A DNA stretch of 64,000 nucleotides from NCBI GenBank assembly GCA_020629875.1, contig JAHDCL010000002.1, positions 15,976-79,975 on the forward strand. The letters are read 5' to 3'. Source of the DNA: Hellea sp. Lineage in GTDB: Bacteria; Pseudomonadota; Alphaproteobacteria; Caulobacterales; Maricaulaceae. Every line of letters starts with the position of its first letter. Within the stretch, counting starts at the first letter, position 1. A model generated the notes under the pieces. That model saw only the letters and a program-made list of their open reading frames with translations, was not told the DNA's origin and searched no databases. Of this stretch, positions 56,371 through 64,000 are shown in pieces. The position numbers were made by a program, and so were the translations under genes.

Positions 56371-58980
56371 ATGAATCTTGTCATCGTCGAATCACCGGCT
56401 AAAGCAAAAACGATCGAAAAATATCTCGGTAAGGACTATAAAGTCCTAGCGAGCTTTGGTCATATTCGCGACTTGCCCAGTAAAAATGGTTCTGTTGATC
56501 CTGAAAACGACTTCGAAATGACATGGGCCGTCGACACGCAGTCCAAGAAACGTGTCAAAGATATAGAGGCCGCGCTTCAAAAGTCAGACAAACTCATTCT
56601 GGCAACTGACCCGGATAGAGAGGGAGAAGCGATTTCGTGGCACTTACTGGATGTTCTGTCGAAAAAGAAAAAGAACAACCTTAAGGACAAAGAAGTCGAA
56701 CGCGTCGTCTTTAACGCTATTACAAAAAAGTCCGTTACCGATGCCATAGCGAATCCTCGTCAAATTGATATGGAGTTGGTTGAGGCGTATCTTGCTCGCC
56801 GTGCACTCGACTATCTTGTAGGATTCACTCTCTCCCCCGTACTCTGGCGCAAGCTTCCAGGGGCGCGCTCTGCTGGACGCGTTCAATCTGTTGCCCTTCG
56901 CCTCATCTGTGAGCGAGAAACCGAAATTGAGAAATTTGATGCTCGTGAGTATTGGTCACTCAATGCCGTGATGAAGAACAGCAAAGGTGGGGACTTCCCT
57001 GCTAGATTAGTTTCACTGGACGGCAAAAAGCTCGACAAGTTTTCACTCGCCAACGCCGATGATGCTGCCAAAGCAAAAGCTGCCGTCGATGCAGCCGACC
57101 TCTCGGTCGTCTCCGTCGAAGCCAAGCCACTGACCAGAAACCCGCAGGCCCCCTTTATGACATCAACGCTTCAACAAGAAGCCTCTCGCAAACTTGGGTT
57201 TTCGGCCACCCAAACCATGCGGACAGCACAAATGTTATATGAAGGGGTAGATATCGGCGGAGAAACCACCGGCCTCATAACCTATATGCGAACTGATGGT
57301 ATTTCGATGATCGGAGAAGCCATTAGCGACTGCCGCGCGACAATCGATAAGGAATTTGGTGAGAATTACTTGCCGGGACAACACCGCGTTTACAAATCCA
57401 AAGCCAAAAATGCACAGGAAGCTCACGAAGCTATCCGCCCGACCAGCTTTAGCCGCACGCCTGATAGCCTGAAACTCTCTGGTGATATGAAAAAGCTCTA
57501 TGAGCTGATTTGGAAACGCGCCATGGCCTCTCAAATGTCGTCTGCCAAATTGGAACGCACAACCATTGAAATGGCCGATAATGACAACACAGTTGGCCTT
57601 CGCGCGACGGGTCAGGTGGTTCGTTTTGATGGATTCCTCAAACTATATGAAGAAACAAAGCCGAAAAGCGACGACGACGCCGAGGATGATAACGCGACGC
57701 TTGCGCCTGTGGTAAAGGGCGATACGGTTAATGCAAAAGACGTCAAAACAGAACAGCACTTTACGCAACCGCCGCCGCGCTACTCCGAAGCCAGCCTTGT
57801 TAAGCGCATGGAAGAACTTGGTATTGGCCGTCCATCGACCTACGCCTCAATCCTGAAAGTTCTGCAAGATCGCGGTTATGTGACCTTGGATAAACGTCGT
57901 TTCACACCTGTAGATAAAGGCAGGATGTTAATCGCTTTTCTCGAAAACTTCTTCGGGAAATATGTCCAATATAATTACACAGCTGACCTCGAAGAACGTC
58001 TTGATAAAGTCTCTTCTGGTGATTTGGAGTGGAAAAAGCTTCTCAATGATTTTTGGAATGAGTTTTCCGCCTCTGTCGACGAAACCAAGGAGCTGCGAGT
58101 TACTCATGTGCTCGACGCCCTGAATGACGCCCTACGCCCCCTTGTCTTCCCAGACAAAGAAGACGGATCTGACCCACGCAAGTGCACAAGTTGTGACGAT
58201 GGCAAACTAAGCCTGAAGCTAGGTAAATTTGGCGCCTTTGTGGGCTGTTCAAACTACCCTGAATGTAAGTTCACCCGCCCCTTTGGCGGCGATGAAGCTG
58301 ATGCTCCCGCGGAAGATAAAATTCTTGGACAACATCCCGAAACAGGTAAGGATATTGTCCTCAAAACAGGTCGTTTCGGCCCCTATGTTGAAATGGAAAC
58401 CGAGAAAAAACCTAAACGCACAAGCCTTCCAAAGACGTGGCCTTACGATCTCATGGACTTAGAAAAAGGCTTGCGTCTTATCAACTTACCCCGGAAAATT
58501 GGCTCTCACCCAGATGACGGGAACCAAATCATTACTGCGCTTGGACGTTTTGGCCCTTACCTTAAGCACAACACGACCTATGTGAGCATTAAGGACCCAG
58601 AAGAGATGTTCACAATTGGCATGAACGACGCTGTCGCCCGAATTGCTGATAAAATCGCCAACCCTGGACGTGGAAGAAGCGGGGGAACGGTTGTTAAAGA
58701 CCTTGGAAAGCACCCAGAAGATAAGAAGCCCGTTCAAATTATGTCAGGGCGCTATGGTCCTTATGTTAAATATGAAAAAATCAACGCTACCCTGCCCAAA
58801 GGAACGGAGCCTGCGGACGTAACCATGGAAATGGCGTTAGAATATATTGCTGCAAAGGTCGCCAAAAGCCCAGCCAAGAAAAAGCGAAAAGCGCCCGCGA
58901 AGAAGAAGAAACCAGCCACGAAGAAAAAGACGGCGACAAAAAAGAAAGCTGCCCCAAAGAAGACGGCAGCTGAAAAATAG
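56371..58980 (+). CDS. topA: DNA topoisomerase I
   Basis: Relaxes negative supercoils. 869 residues. TOPRIM at N-terminus (MNLVIVESPAKAKTIEKYL; DPDREGEAISWHLL), active-site Y305 (LITYMRTDG), zinc ribbon CTSCDDGKLSLKLGKFGAFVGCSNYPEC, then three further topoisomerase C-terminal repeats (GRFGPYVE, GRFGPYLK, GRYGPYVK). Ends in a Lys-rich tail (KAPAKKKKPATKKK and similar). ATG at 56371 is chosen because it begins the conserved TOPRIM; the frame runs 24 codons upstream. Confidence 0.96.
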   Translation: MNLVIVESPAKAKTIEKYLGKDYKVLASFGHIRDLPSKNGSVDPENDFEMTWAVDTQSKKRVKDIEAALQKSDKLILATDPDREGEAISWHLLDVLSKKKKNNLKDKEVERVVFNAITKKSVTDAIANPRQIDMELVEAYLARRALDYLVGFTLSPVLWRKLPGARSAGRVQSVALRLICERETEIEKFDAREYWSLNAVMKNSKGGDFPARLVSLDGKKLDKFSLANADDAAKAKAAVDAADLSVVSVEAKPLTRNPQAPFMTSTLQQEASRKLGFSATQTMRTAQMLYEGVDIGGETTGLITYMRTDGISMIGEAISDCRATIDKEFGENYLPGQHRVYKSKAKNAQEAHEAIRPTSFSRTPDSLKLSGDMKKLYELIWKRAMASQMSSAKLERTTIEMADNDNTVGLRATGQVVRFDGFLKLYEETKPKSDDDAEDDNATLAPVVKGDTVNAKDVKTEQHFTQPPPRYSEASLVKRMEELGIGRPSTYASILKVLQDRGYVTLDKRRFTPVDKGRMLIAFLENFFGKYVQYNYTADLEERLDKVSSGDLEWKKLLNDFWNEFSASVDETKELRVTHVLDALNDALRPLVFPDKEDGSDPRKCTSCDDGKLSLKLGKFGAFVGCSNYPECKFTRPFGGDEADAPAEDKILGQHPETGKDIVLKTGRFGPYVEMETEKKPKRTSLPKTWPYDLMDLEKGLRLINLPRKIGSHPDDGNQIITALGRFGPYLKHNTTYVSIKDPEEMFTIGMNDAVARIADKIANPGRGRSGGTVVKDLGKHPEDKKPVQIMSGRYGPYVKYEKINATLPKGTEPADVTMEMALEYIAAKVAKSPAKKKRKAPAKKKKPATKKKTATKKKAAPKKTAAEK

Positions 58981-58995
58981 GTTTATAATAAAAAT

Positions 58996-61209
58996 ATGGA
59001 TTTGAGTCGCGACAGCATCTTGAAAGCCGTCAGCGGCCAACCGGATAGGTTTGATAATAAAGCCCTCGCGCGCCAGCTAGGCGTTAAAGGCGAAGATCGC
59101 CGCGTGCTTCGCCAACTCCTGCGCGAGATGGTTGATGAGGGCGTGCTCAAGAAATCTAAAAACAAGACTTTTCGGGAAGCGGATGACTTGCCCGGCGTAA
59201 TGGTCATTCGCGTCACCGGACTTGACGAACATGGTGACATGGTCGGCGAGCCGGAGGTTTGGAAACAAGATGGCCCTGCCCCAAAAGTTATCGTTCGCGA
59301 GGGCCCCATATCCAAAAAAGCTAAAGGACATCGCGCCGCAACAGTGGGCGTTGGCGGACGTGCACTCTGCCGCATCAAAAAGCAAAATGGGGTCATCATA
59401 GCTCAAGTTATGAAACGCTTAGGCGCGGGCCCGTCAAAGCATCTGGGCATCCTTTATCAAGGTGGTCGTGGCTGGCGTATCCAGCCCGTGGATAAAAAGT
59501 CACGCCATGACTACAAACCCGCCAAAGTCCCTGAGGGCGCCAACAACAATGACCTCATTTGGTTTCAATCTACCCGCCGGAACCAAGGTGATTTGCGAGT
59601 CGCAGAAATTGTTGAAACGATTGGGTCGGCAGATGGCGGCAAAGCGGCTTCGCTCATCTCACTCTACGAGCATGAGATCCCGATAGGGTTTCCTGAGGAC
59701 GTTATTGCGGAAGCCAAATCTCTTAAACTTCCTAAATTATCAAAGTATCGCGAAGACTTACGGCACCTTCCTCTTGTTACCATCGACCCTGTTGACGCCA
59801 AAGATTTCGACGATGCCATCACCGCGAGCCCCATAAAAAATGGCGGATGGGATGTTTGGGTCGCCATTGCGGATGTCGCGGCTTTCGTAACACCCGACAG
59901 CCCGCTTGATCGGACAGCAAGGGAAAAAGGCAACTCTGTTTACCTGCCGGATCGCGTTGAGCCTATGCTTCCACACGAACTATCCTCTGATCTGTGCTCG
60001 CTTAGACCTCACGAAGACCGTGCCTGTATGGCCGTGAATATGATTTTTGATAAGAACGGTGTTAAACGTTCGCATAAATTTCATCGTGGCATCATGAGGT
60101 CCCATGCACGCCTCACCTACGCGCAAGCCCAAGAAGCTTTCACAGGCAACCCCGGCGAAGCCGCCGCCCCAGTAGCCGATATTTTGAACGATATCTTCAG
60201 CGCCTACAAAGCCCTGCGCAAAGCCCGAAATGATCGCGCACCTCTCGCAATAGAATTGCCCGAACGTCGTGTCCATGTGAATGAGAACGGCGACGTCACA
60301 CAGATCACAATTCGCGACCGCTTTGACGCCCATAAGCTGGTAGAAGAGTTTATGGTACAAGCCAATGTCTCCGCTGCCGAAGCCCTAGGTGCAAAAGGTG
60401 TTACCACAATCGTTCGCGTCCACGAACCGCCCTCTCGAGAGAAGCTACAGGGATTATCAGACTTCCTTCCCGCCCTCGGTTTAAAGTGGGCCTTGGGAGA
60501 ACGGGCGAGTACGAAACGGCTCAATACCCTCCTCAAGCAAGCCGAAGATAAGGGATTGGGAGAGACTGTGGGAATGTCCGTTCTCCGAAGTCAAAGCCAG
60601 GCCATTTACGATCCAGACCCCAAAGGTCACTTTGGATTGAACCTCACCCATTATGCCCATTTCACCTCCCCGATTCGGCGTTACGCGGACTTAGTGGTGC
60701 ACCGAGCCTTGATAGACACGTTTGACCTTGGTGAGGATGGTACAAGCGCCTCTGAGGCTTCGCGCTTGAAAGAAATCAGCGAGCATATTTCCAATACAGA
60801 ACGCCGAGCTATGAAGGCCGAGCGTGATTCCAAGGACCGCTATATCGCTGCCTTCCTCGAAAAACGGGTTGGAGCTCATTTTGATGCTCGAATTACTGGC
60901 GTCACGAAGTTTGGACTTTTCATTACGTTGGATGAAACTGGCGCAGATGGCCTTATCCCCTCGCGAAGTTTAGGTCGCGAGTATTTTGTCTTCGATGAAA
61001 AACGGAAAGCTCTCATCGGTTCAGAGACAGGCGGCACCTATCGCTTTGGACGGCAAATAAAGGTCAAACTTGTTGAGGCCACGCCCGTGACCGGGGGCCT
61101 TATTTTTGAAATTTTGACGAAACCGGAACCCGGTAAGAAGCCAAAACGCGGGCATCATCGTGGCGGCTCATCCCGGCCAAAGCAAAATCGCGGGAGACGA
61201 CGCAGATGA
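58996..61209 (+). CDS. rnr: Ribonuclease R
   Basis: 3'-5' exoribonuclease for structured RNA. 737 residues. N-terminal winged helix (about 1-60) and cold-shock-like regions, RNB domain with catalytic Asp cluster (DPVDAKDFDDAI) and the signature HYAHFTSPIRRYADLVVHRAL, S1 domain about 620-705, and a basic Lys/Arg/Gly-rich tail (GKKPKRGHHRGGSSRPK). Fifteen bp after topA; overlaps the Nudix gene by 4 bp. Confidence 0.95.
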   Translation: MDLSRDSILKAVSGQPDRFDNKALARQLGVKGEDRRVLRQLLREMVDEGVLKKSKNKTFREADDLPGVMVIRVTGLDEHGDMVGEPEVWKQDGPAPKVIVREGPISKKAKGHRAATVGVGGRALCRIKKQNGVIIAQVMKRLGAGPSKHLGILYQGGRGWRIQPVDKKSRHDYKPAKVPEGANNNDLIWFQSTRRNQGDLRVAEIVETIGSADGGKAASLISLYEHEIPIGFPEDVIAEAKSLKLPKLSKYREDLRHLPLVTIDPVDAKDFDDAITASPIKNGGWDVWVAIADVAAFVTPDSPLDRTAREKGNSVYLPDRVEPMLPHELSSDLCSLRPHEDRACMAVNMIFDKNGVKRSHKFHRGIMRSHARLTYAQAQEAFTGNPGEAAAPVADILNDIFSAYKALRKARNDRAPLAIELPERRVHVNENGDVTQITIRDRFDAHKLVEEFMVQANVSAAEALGAKGVTTIVRVHEPPSREKLQGLSDFLPALGLKWALGERASTKRLNTLLKQAEDKGLGETVGMSVLRSQSQAIYDPDPKGHFGLNLTHYAHFTSPIRRYADLVVHRALIDTFDLGEDGTSASEASRLKEISEHISNTERRAMKAERDSKDRYIAAFLEKRVGAHFDARITGVTKFGLFITLDETGADGLIPSRSLGREYFVFDEKRKALIGSETGGTYRFGRQIKVKLVEATPVTGGLIFEILTKPEPGKKPKRGHHRGGSSRPKQNRGRRRR

Positions 61210-61952
61210 AGGACCTTTCCCCAAAGTCTATGGGTGAAATCCGCATGACAGATAAGGAAAGGCTAAAACGCCAGGAGCTAAAGCGAGCTGTGCGCCCCCG
61301 AATCGCCTCAACTATTGTTCTCACTCACGGCCCCAAGGATAATCCGCGAATATTGATGGGGCAACGATCGTCTCGACATGATTTCATGCCCAGCGTTTAC
61401 GTTTTTCCGGGCGGGCGCGTGGACCGTGGTGATAACTATGTCGATTATGCCGGCGAATTATCTCCTCGAACTGAAAGCATTCTAGAAGCTGCTTATTCGC
61501 CCCGCAAAGCCCGCGCTGTTGTTCTGGCTTCTGTGCGAGAAACCTATGAAGAAACATCCCTGATGCTGGGCTCCCGCGGCGCAACAAGCCGAAACATCAA
61601 CCATCCTTCTTGGGATGCTTTTCGCCAAGCAAATTTGAAACCCAGCTTGGACGGCATTGAGGTCTTTGGACGGGCTATTACGCCGCCTCATAGGCACAAG
61701 CGATTCGATGCTTGGTTCTTCCAGAAGCGCTTAGAAACGCCCGAGCTGCCTTTAATCGAAGATAGTGCAGAGCTCTTGAATGTTGGATGGTTTACTTTCG
61801 ACGAAATTTGGAACTTAGAACTCCAACGCGCAACCCAAATGATGCTGAAGGTCTTACAACAATATCTAAGCCACAACCGCCCGCCCCCCCATATTTTTTT
61901 CTCTCACGCGAGATATGGAAAGTTTCTGACGGATACATTTCCATCTCGATGA
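61206..61952 (+). CDS. Nudix hydrolase
   Basis: 248 residues. The Nudix motif is stretched: GGRVDRGDN near 73-81 and RETYEETSLML around 115-125, with an insertion between, typical of a subgroup found beside rnr in alphaproteobacteria. The substrate is unknown. Start M1 (61206, ATGA overlap with rnr) or M14 (61245). Confidence 0.85.
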   Translation: MKDLSPKSMGEIRMTDKERLKRQELKRAVRPRIASTIVLTHGPKDNPRILMGQRSSRHDFMPSVYVFPGGRVDRGDNYVDYAGELSPRTESILEAAYSPRKARAVVLASVRETYEETSLMLGSRGATSRNINHPSWDAFRQANLKPSLDGIEVFGRAITPPHRHKRFDAWFFQKRLETPELPLIEDSAELLNVGWFTFDEIWNLELQRATQMMLKVLQQYLSHNRPPPHIFFSHARYGKFLTDTFPSR

Positions 61953-62022
61953 ATTGGCGTGTTGACACGGCAGACTATCTGCCCTAATCCGCGCGCTTAG
62001 AATTAACAAGAGGTCCTGAGCC

Positions 62023-62190
62023 ATGGCGAAGCCAACCACAATTAAAATCCGCCTGAATAGCACAGCCGGAACAGGTTACTTTTATGTGACCAAGAAAAAC
62101 TCTCGTACGATGACTGAAAAAATGGTCAAAAGAAAGTACGACCCCGTCGCGCGTAAGCACGTCGATTTCAAAGAAGGTAAGATTAAGTAA
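62023..62190 (+). CDS. rpmG: 50S ribosomal protein L33
   Basis: 55 residues: [20 protein letters not shown], then [20 protein letters not shown] and a C-terminal block VDFKEGKIK. This is the long, zinc-free L33 form without the CxxC pairs. AGAGG lies upstream of the ATG at 62023. Short gene, followed by a terminator. Confidence 0.96.
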   Translation: MAKPTTIKIRLNSTAGTGYFYVTKKNSRTMTEKMVKRKYDPVARKHVDFKEGKIK

Positions 62191-62213
62191 TCTACCCGAT
62201 TAGACCTAAAACG

Positions 62214-62238
62214 AACCGTCCTTCTGGGCGGTTTTTTT
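62214..62238 (+). terminator. Intrinsic terminator of rpmG
   Basis: Stem AACCGTCC / GGGCGGTT (one G-U pair) with TTCT loop, followed by a run of T's, 23 bp after rpmG. Confidence 0.85.
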
Positions 62239-62249
62239 ATGCGTTAAAG

Positions 62250-62280
62250 CAAAAAAAGCCCGGAACAAATGTCCGGGCTA
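62250..62280 (-). terminator. Intrinsic terminator on minus strand, downstream of pleD
   Basis: On the minus strand: stem AGCCCGGA-CATTTGT-TCCGGGCT followed by a run of T's (seven A's at 62251-62257 on the + strand). It is 164 bp after the pleD stop, so a 3' untranslated region or a separate small RNA precedes it. Confidence 0.85.
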
Positions 62281-62443
62281 AAGTTTGCAGCATCGGGGAA
62301 AGAAAGATGCCTTGCACTCTGAAAAACATAAAATTTTCAGGCGCGCGATAAGAAACAGCTCGTGGCCCGCTGAGATTATCCAGTTGAGTAAGTTTCGGGC
62401 GCCATAAGCCCTTATCTGCTTAAATGCTGTGCCGCGAGGCGCA
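62281..62443 (-). other. pleD 3' region, possible small RNA
   Basis: 163 bp between pleD stop and its terminator without a coding frame. On the minus strand, GCATC-TTTCTTTCCCC-GATGC makes a hairpin whose pyrimidine-rich loop could pair with Shine-Dalgarno-like sequences. May be a 3'-UTR-derived small RNA, but no evidence of a promoter was found. Confidence 0.35.
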
Positions 62444-63811
62444 TTAAGCCGCCTTTTTGCCAGAACTCTTGGCGGATACTACCCTATTGCGCCCGGCTTG
62501 TTTTGCTTTGTAGAGAGCAGTGTCTGCTCTCTTGAAAACACCTCTTAAGTCTTCGCCTTTGTCAACTTCAGCAACCCCAGCGCTCAATGTAATATGCAAG
62601 GCCTGCCCATCCACATATATGGGAGTTCCGGCAATGAGACTACGCACACGGTCGGCAGCGATGAGCGCCTCATCTTCGCTTGTTTTTGGCATGGCAATCA
62701 TGAATTCTTCTCCGCCATAACGGCTGACAACATCCACGGCGCGCATATGGGTCACCAGACGGGTGGCAACCTCTTTCAATATTTGGTCGCCCATATCGTG
62801 GCCCAAAATATCATTGACGCGTTTGAAGTGATCGATATCGAAAACCATGATAGAAAAGGCCTCGCCTTTATCTTCAAGTGCACCGAAAAACGGGTCAATC
62901 GCTCGGTTGAAATATCGACGATTACCCAATCCGGTCAGCGGATCGGCCACGACCATTTCAAGGTTTTCGTTAAAGTTTTCCCGCAGACTATCTGCGTAGA
63001 ACTTACGGCGCAAAAGTGTGCTCACCCTCGCCTGCATTTCCTGCAACTCTATAGGTCTCATCAGCGTGTCGTTGATCCCAATATCGTAAGCACGAATCAA
63101 GCGTTGCTCATCTTCGGGATCACCAACAACGAGGATAGGAATCTCTCGACTAGCTTCGTTGAACCTCAAACTCGCGCATACGCGCAAGCCATCAAAGCCG
63201 TCCGAGACAAGACTAACAATAATGAGGTCTACGCCTGTTTTCGCACGCCGCAGCGCTTTAACAGGGTCAGCCTCAGTAAACACTTTATGATTTTTTTCCA
63301 GCGGAGCTGCGATTTTTTCCGCGCGCAATTTGTGGTCTTCAACCAATAGAATATTACCATTCTTTTGCTGAATTCGCTCCAGCAGAGGACGCGAATTTGA
63401 GCGCGTATGCCCTGTGTGACTAAGTAATTGATCCGTCACCATCTTCAGGCGTAACAGAGAGCGTACTCGCGCCATCAAGTTAAAATCATCAATGGGCTTT
63501 GTAATGAAATCATCCGCTCCAGCCTCAAGGCCCCGAATTCTGTCTTTCGTTTCCTCGAGCGCCGTCACCATTATTACTGGAATATGCCATGTCTCGGGAT
63601 TTTGTTTCAGCTTTTCACAGGCTTCAAAGCCGTTCATGCCCGGCATCATGGCGTCCATAAGGATAAGATCCAGCTTTTCCTTACCGGCGATTTCCAATGC
63701 CTGATAACCGCTTTTTGCGGTCAATACGTCATAATATTCTGCTTGAAGCTTAACCTCTAAAAGGTGGAGGTTTGGCGCCAGATCGTCAACAACTAGAATT
63801 CGAGCGGACAT
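62444..63811 (-). CDS. pleD: PleD-type response regulator diguanylate cyclase
   Basis: 455 residues. REC1 (1-120) with phospho-acceptor D53 (LILMDAMMPG), REC2 (about 150-270) lacking the acceptor Asp (VDLIIVSLVSDG), and a GGDEF domain with RYGGEEF active site around residue 367. The inhibitory site RxxD (RAVD) is five residues before it. This equals Caulobacter PleD, which makes cyclic-di-GMP at the developing pole. Preceded by divK on the same strand (15-bp gap), as in Caulobacter. Confidence 0.96.
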   Translation of the reverse strand: MSARILVVDDLAPNLHLLEVKLQAEYYDVLTAKSGYQALEIAGKEKLDLILMDAMMPGMNGFEACEKLKQNPETWHIPVIMVTALEETKDRIRGLEAGADDFITKPIDDFNLMARVRSLLRLKMVTDQLLSHTGHTRSNSRPLLERIQQKNGNILLVEDHKLRAEKIAAPLEKNHKVFTEADPVKALRRAKTGVDLIIVSLVSDGFDGLRVCASLRFNEASREIPILVVGDPEDEQRLIRAYDIGINDTLMRPIELQEMQARVSTLLRRKFYADSLRENFNENLEMVVADPLTGLGNRRYFNRAIDPFFGALEDKGEAFSIMVFDIDHFKRVNDILGHDMGDQILKEVATRLVTHMRAVDVVSRYGGEEFMIAMPKTSEDEALIAADRVRSLIAGTPIYVDGQALHITLSAGVAEVDKGEDLRGVFKRADTALYKAKQAGRNRVVSAKSSGKKAA

Positions 63812-63826
63812 AGTAAGCCCTCTCGC

Positions 63827-64000
63827 CTAAGCGGCTTCGACGAACTTACGAACCGTTTCTAAAAATGAAGTCACCGTAATCGGCTTTGCAATGTAAGCCG
63901 AGCACCCTCCATCGCGAATACGTTTCTCGTCGCCCTTCATAGCAAACGCTGTCACCGCCACGACCGGAATATCGGCCAGCGCTTTATCATCTTTAATCCA
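63827..64000 (-). CDS. divK: Single-domain response regulator DivK (5' part outside window)
   Basis: The last 57 codons are visible. Sequence matches Div[31 protein letters not shown] and [16 protein letters not shown]. DivK controls cell-cycle phosphorelay and cell polarity. Upstream part, including the phospho-acceptor Asp, is cut off. Confidence 0.93.
   Translation of the reverse strand, partial: WIKDDKALADIPVVAVTAFAMKGDEKRIRDGGCSAYIAKPITVTSFLETVRKFVEAA

Overview
The window looks like chromosomal DNA of a marine alphaproteobacterium near Caulobacterales/Maricaulales (Hyphomonadaceae/Robiginitomaculaceae type). This is inferred from gene content and order: pleD-divK beside rpmG-nudix-rnr-topA-dprA-plsY-pyrC-pyrB, rne beside amiC and PBP1A, small-form QueE, Entner-Doudoroff sugar use, and MoxR/DUF58/DUF4159 genes. 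No rRNA, tRNA, insertion sequence, prophage or CRISPR array was seen. Most of the window is ordinary vegetative genome, densely packed with many 4-bp start/stop overlaps.

Layout. 1-7.3 kb: cell-wall genes (PBP1A, cut by the window edge, and AmiC amidase) divergent from RNase E. 7.3-10.7 kb: two secreted DUF4139 paralogues. 11-13.3 kb: rplY-pth-ychF. 13.4-16 kb: two secreted proteins, one with a proprotein-convertase-P-like region and DUF11-like repeats. 16-20.5 kb: a minus-strand run of apt, GST, CCA transferase, polysaccharide deacetylase, CoA-type Nudix and DUF1285. 20.6-27.3 kb: the MoxR-DUF58-DUF4159-membrane protein operon. 27.4-31.2 kb: small exported proteins around queC-queE. 31.2-34.9 kb: recQ divergent from an MsbA-like ABC exporter.

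34.9-50.8 kb is a carbon-catabolism island. It holds zwf-pgl-edd-glk-SMP30, a LacI-family regulator, a second glucokinase, a GH3 beta-glucosidase lipoprotein, a sodium/sugar symporter, a possible 25-residue membrane peptide, and xylB-xylA. Four near-identical copies of TGACAGCGCTGTCA lie in its intergenic gaps. Each provides a TTGACA-like -35 element directed at a target gene, so this reads as one local repressor regulon joining beta-glucoside hydrolysis, sugar import, glucose phosphorylation, the Entner-Doudoroff route and xylose isomerisation.

51-64 kb is a housekeeping block: ruvX, pyrB, pyrC-like, plsY, dprA, topA, rnr, nudix, rpmG, and on the other strand pleD and divK. The most unusual feature is here. 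The aspartate transcarbamoylase gene encodes an extra N-terminal DNA-binding-like (HTH) domain of about 60 residues, fused in frame with no internal start. A perfect inverted repeat (CTGTACGA-N5-TCGTACAG) lies on its likely promoter, 7 bp before an apparently leaderless ATG. The downstream dihydroorotase-like partner lacks the HxH zinc ligands. Together these suggest a pyrimidine enzyme that also regulates its own operon, which is a hypothesis from sequence only.
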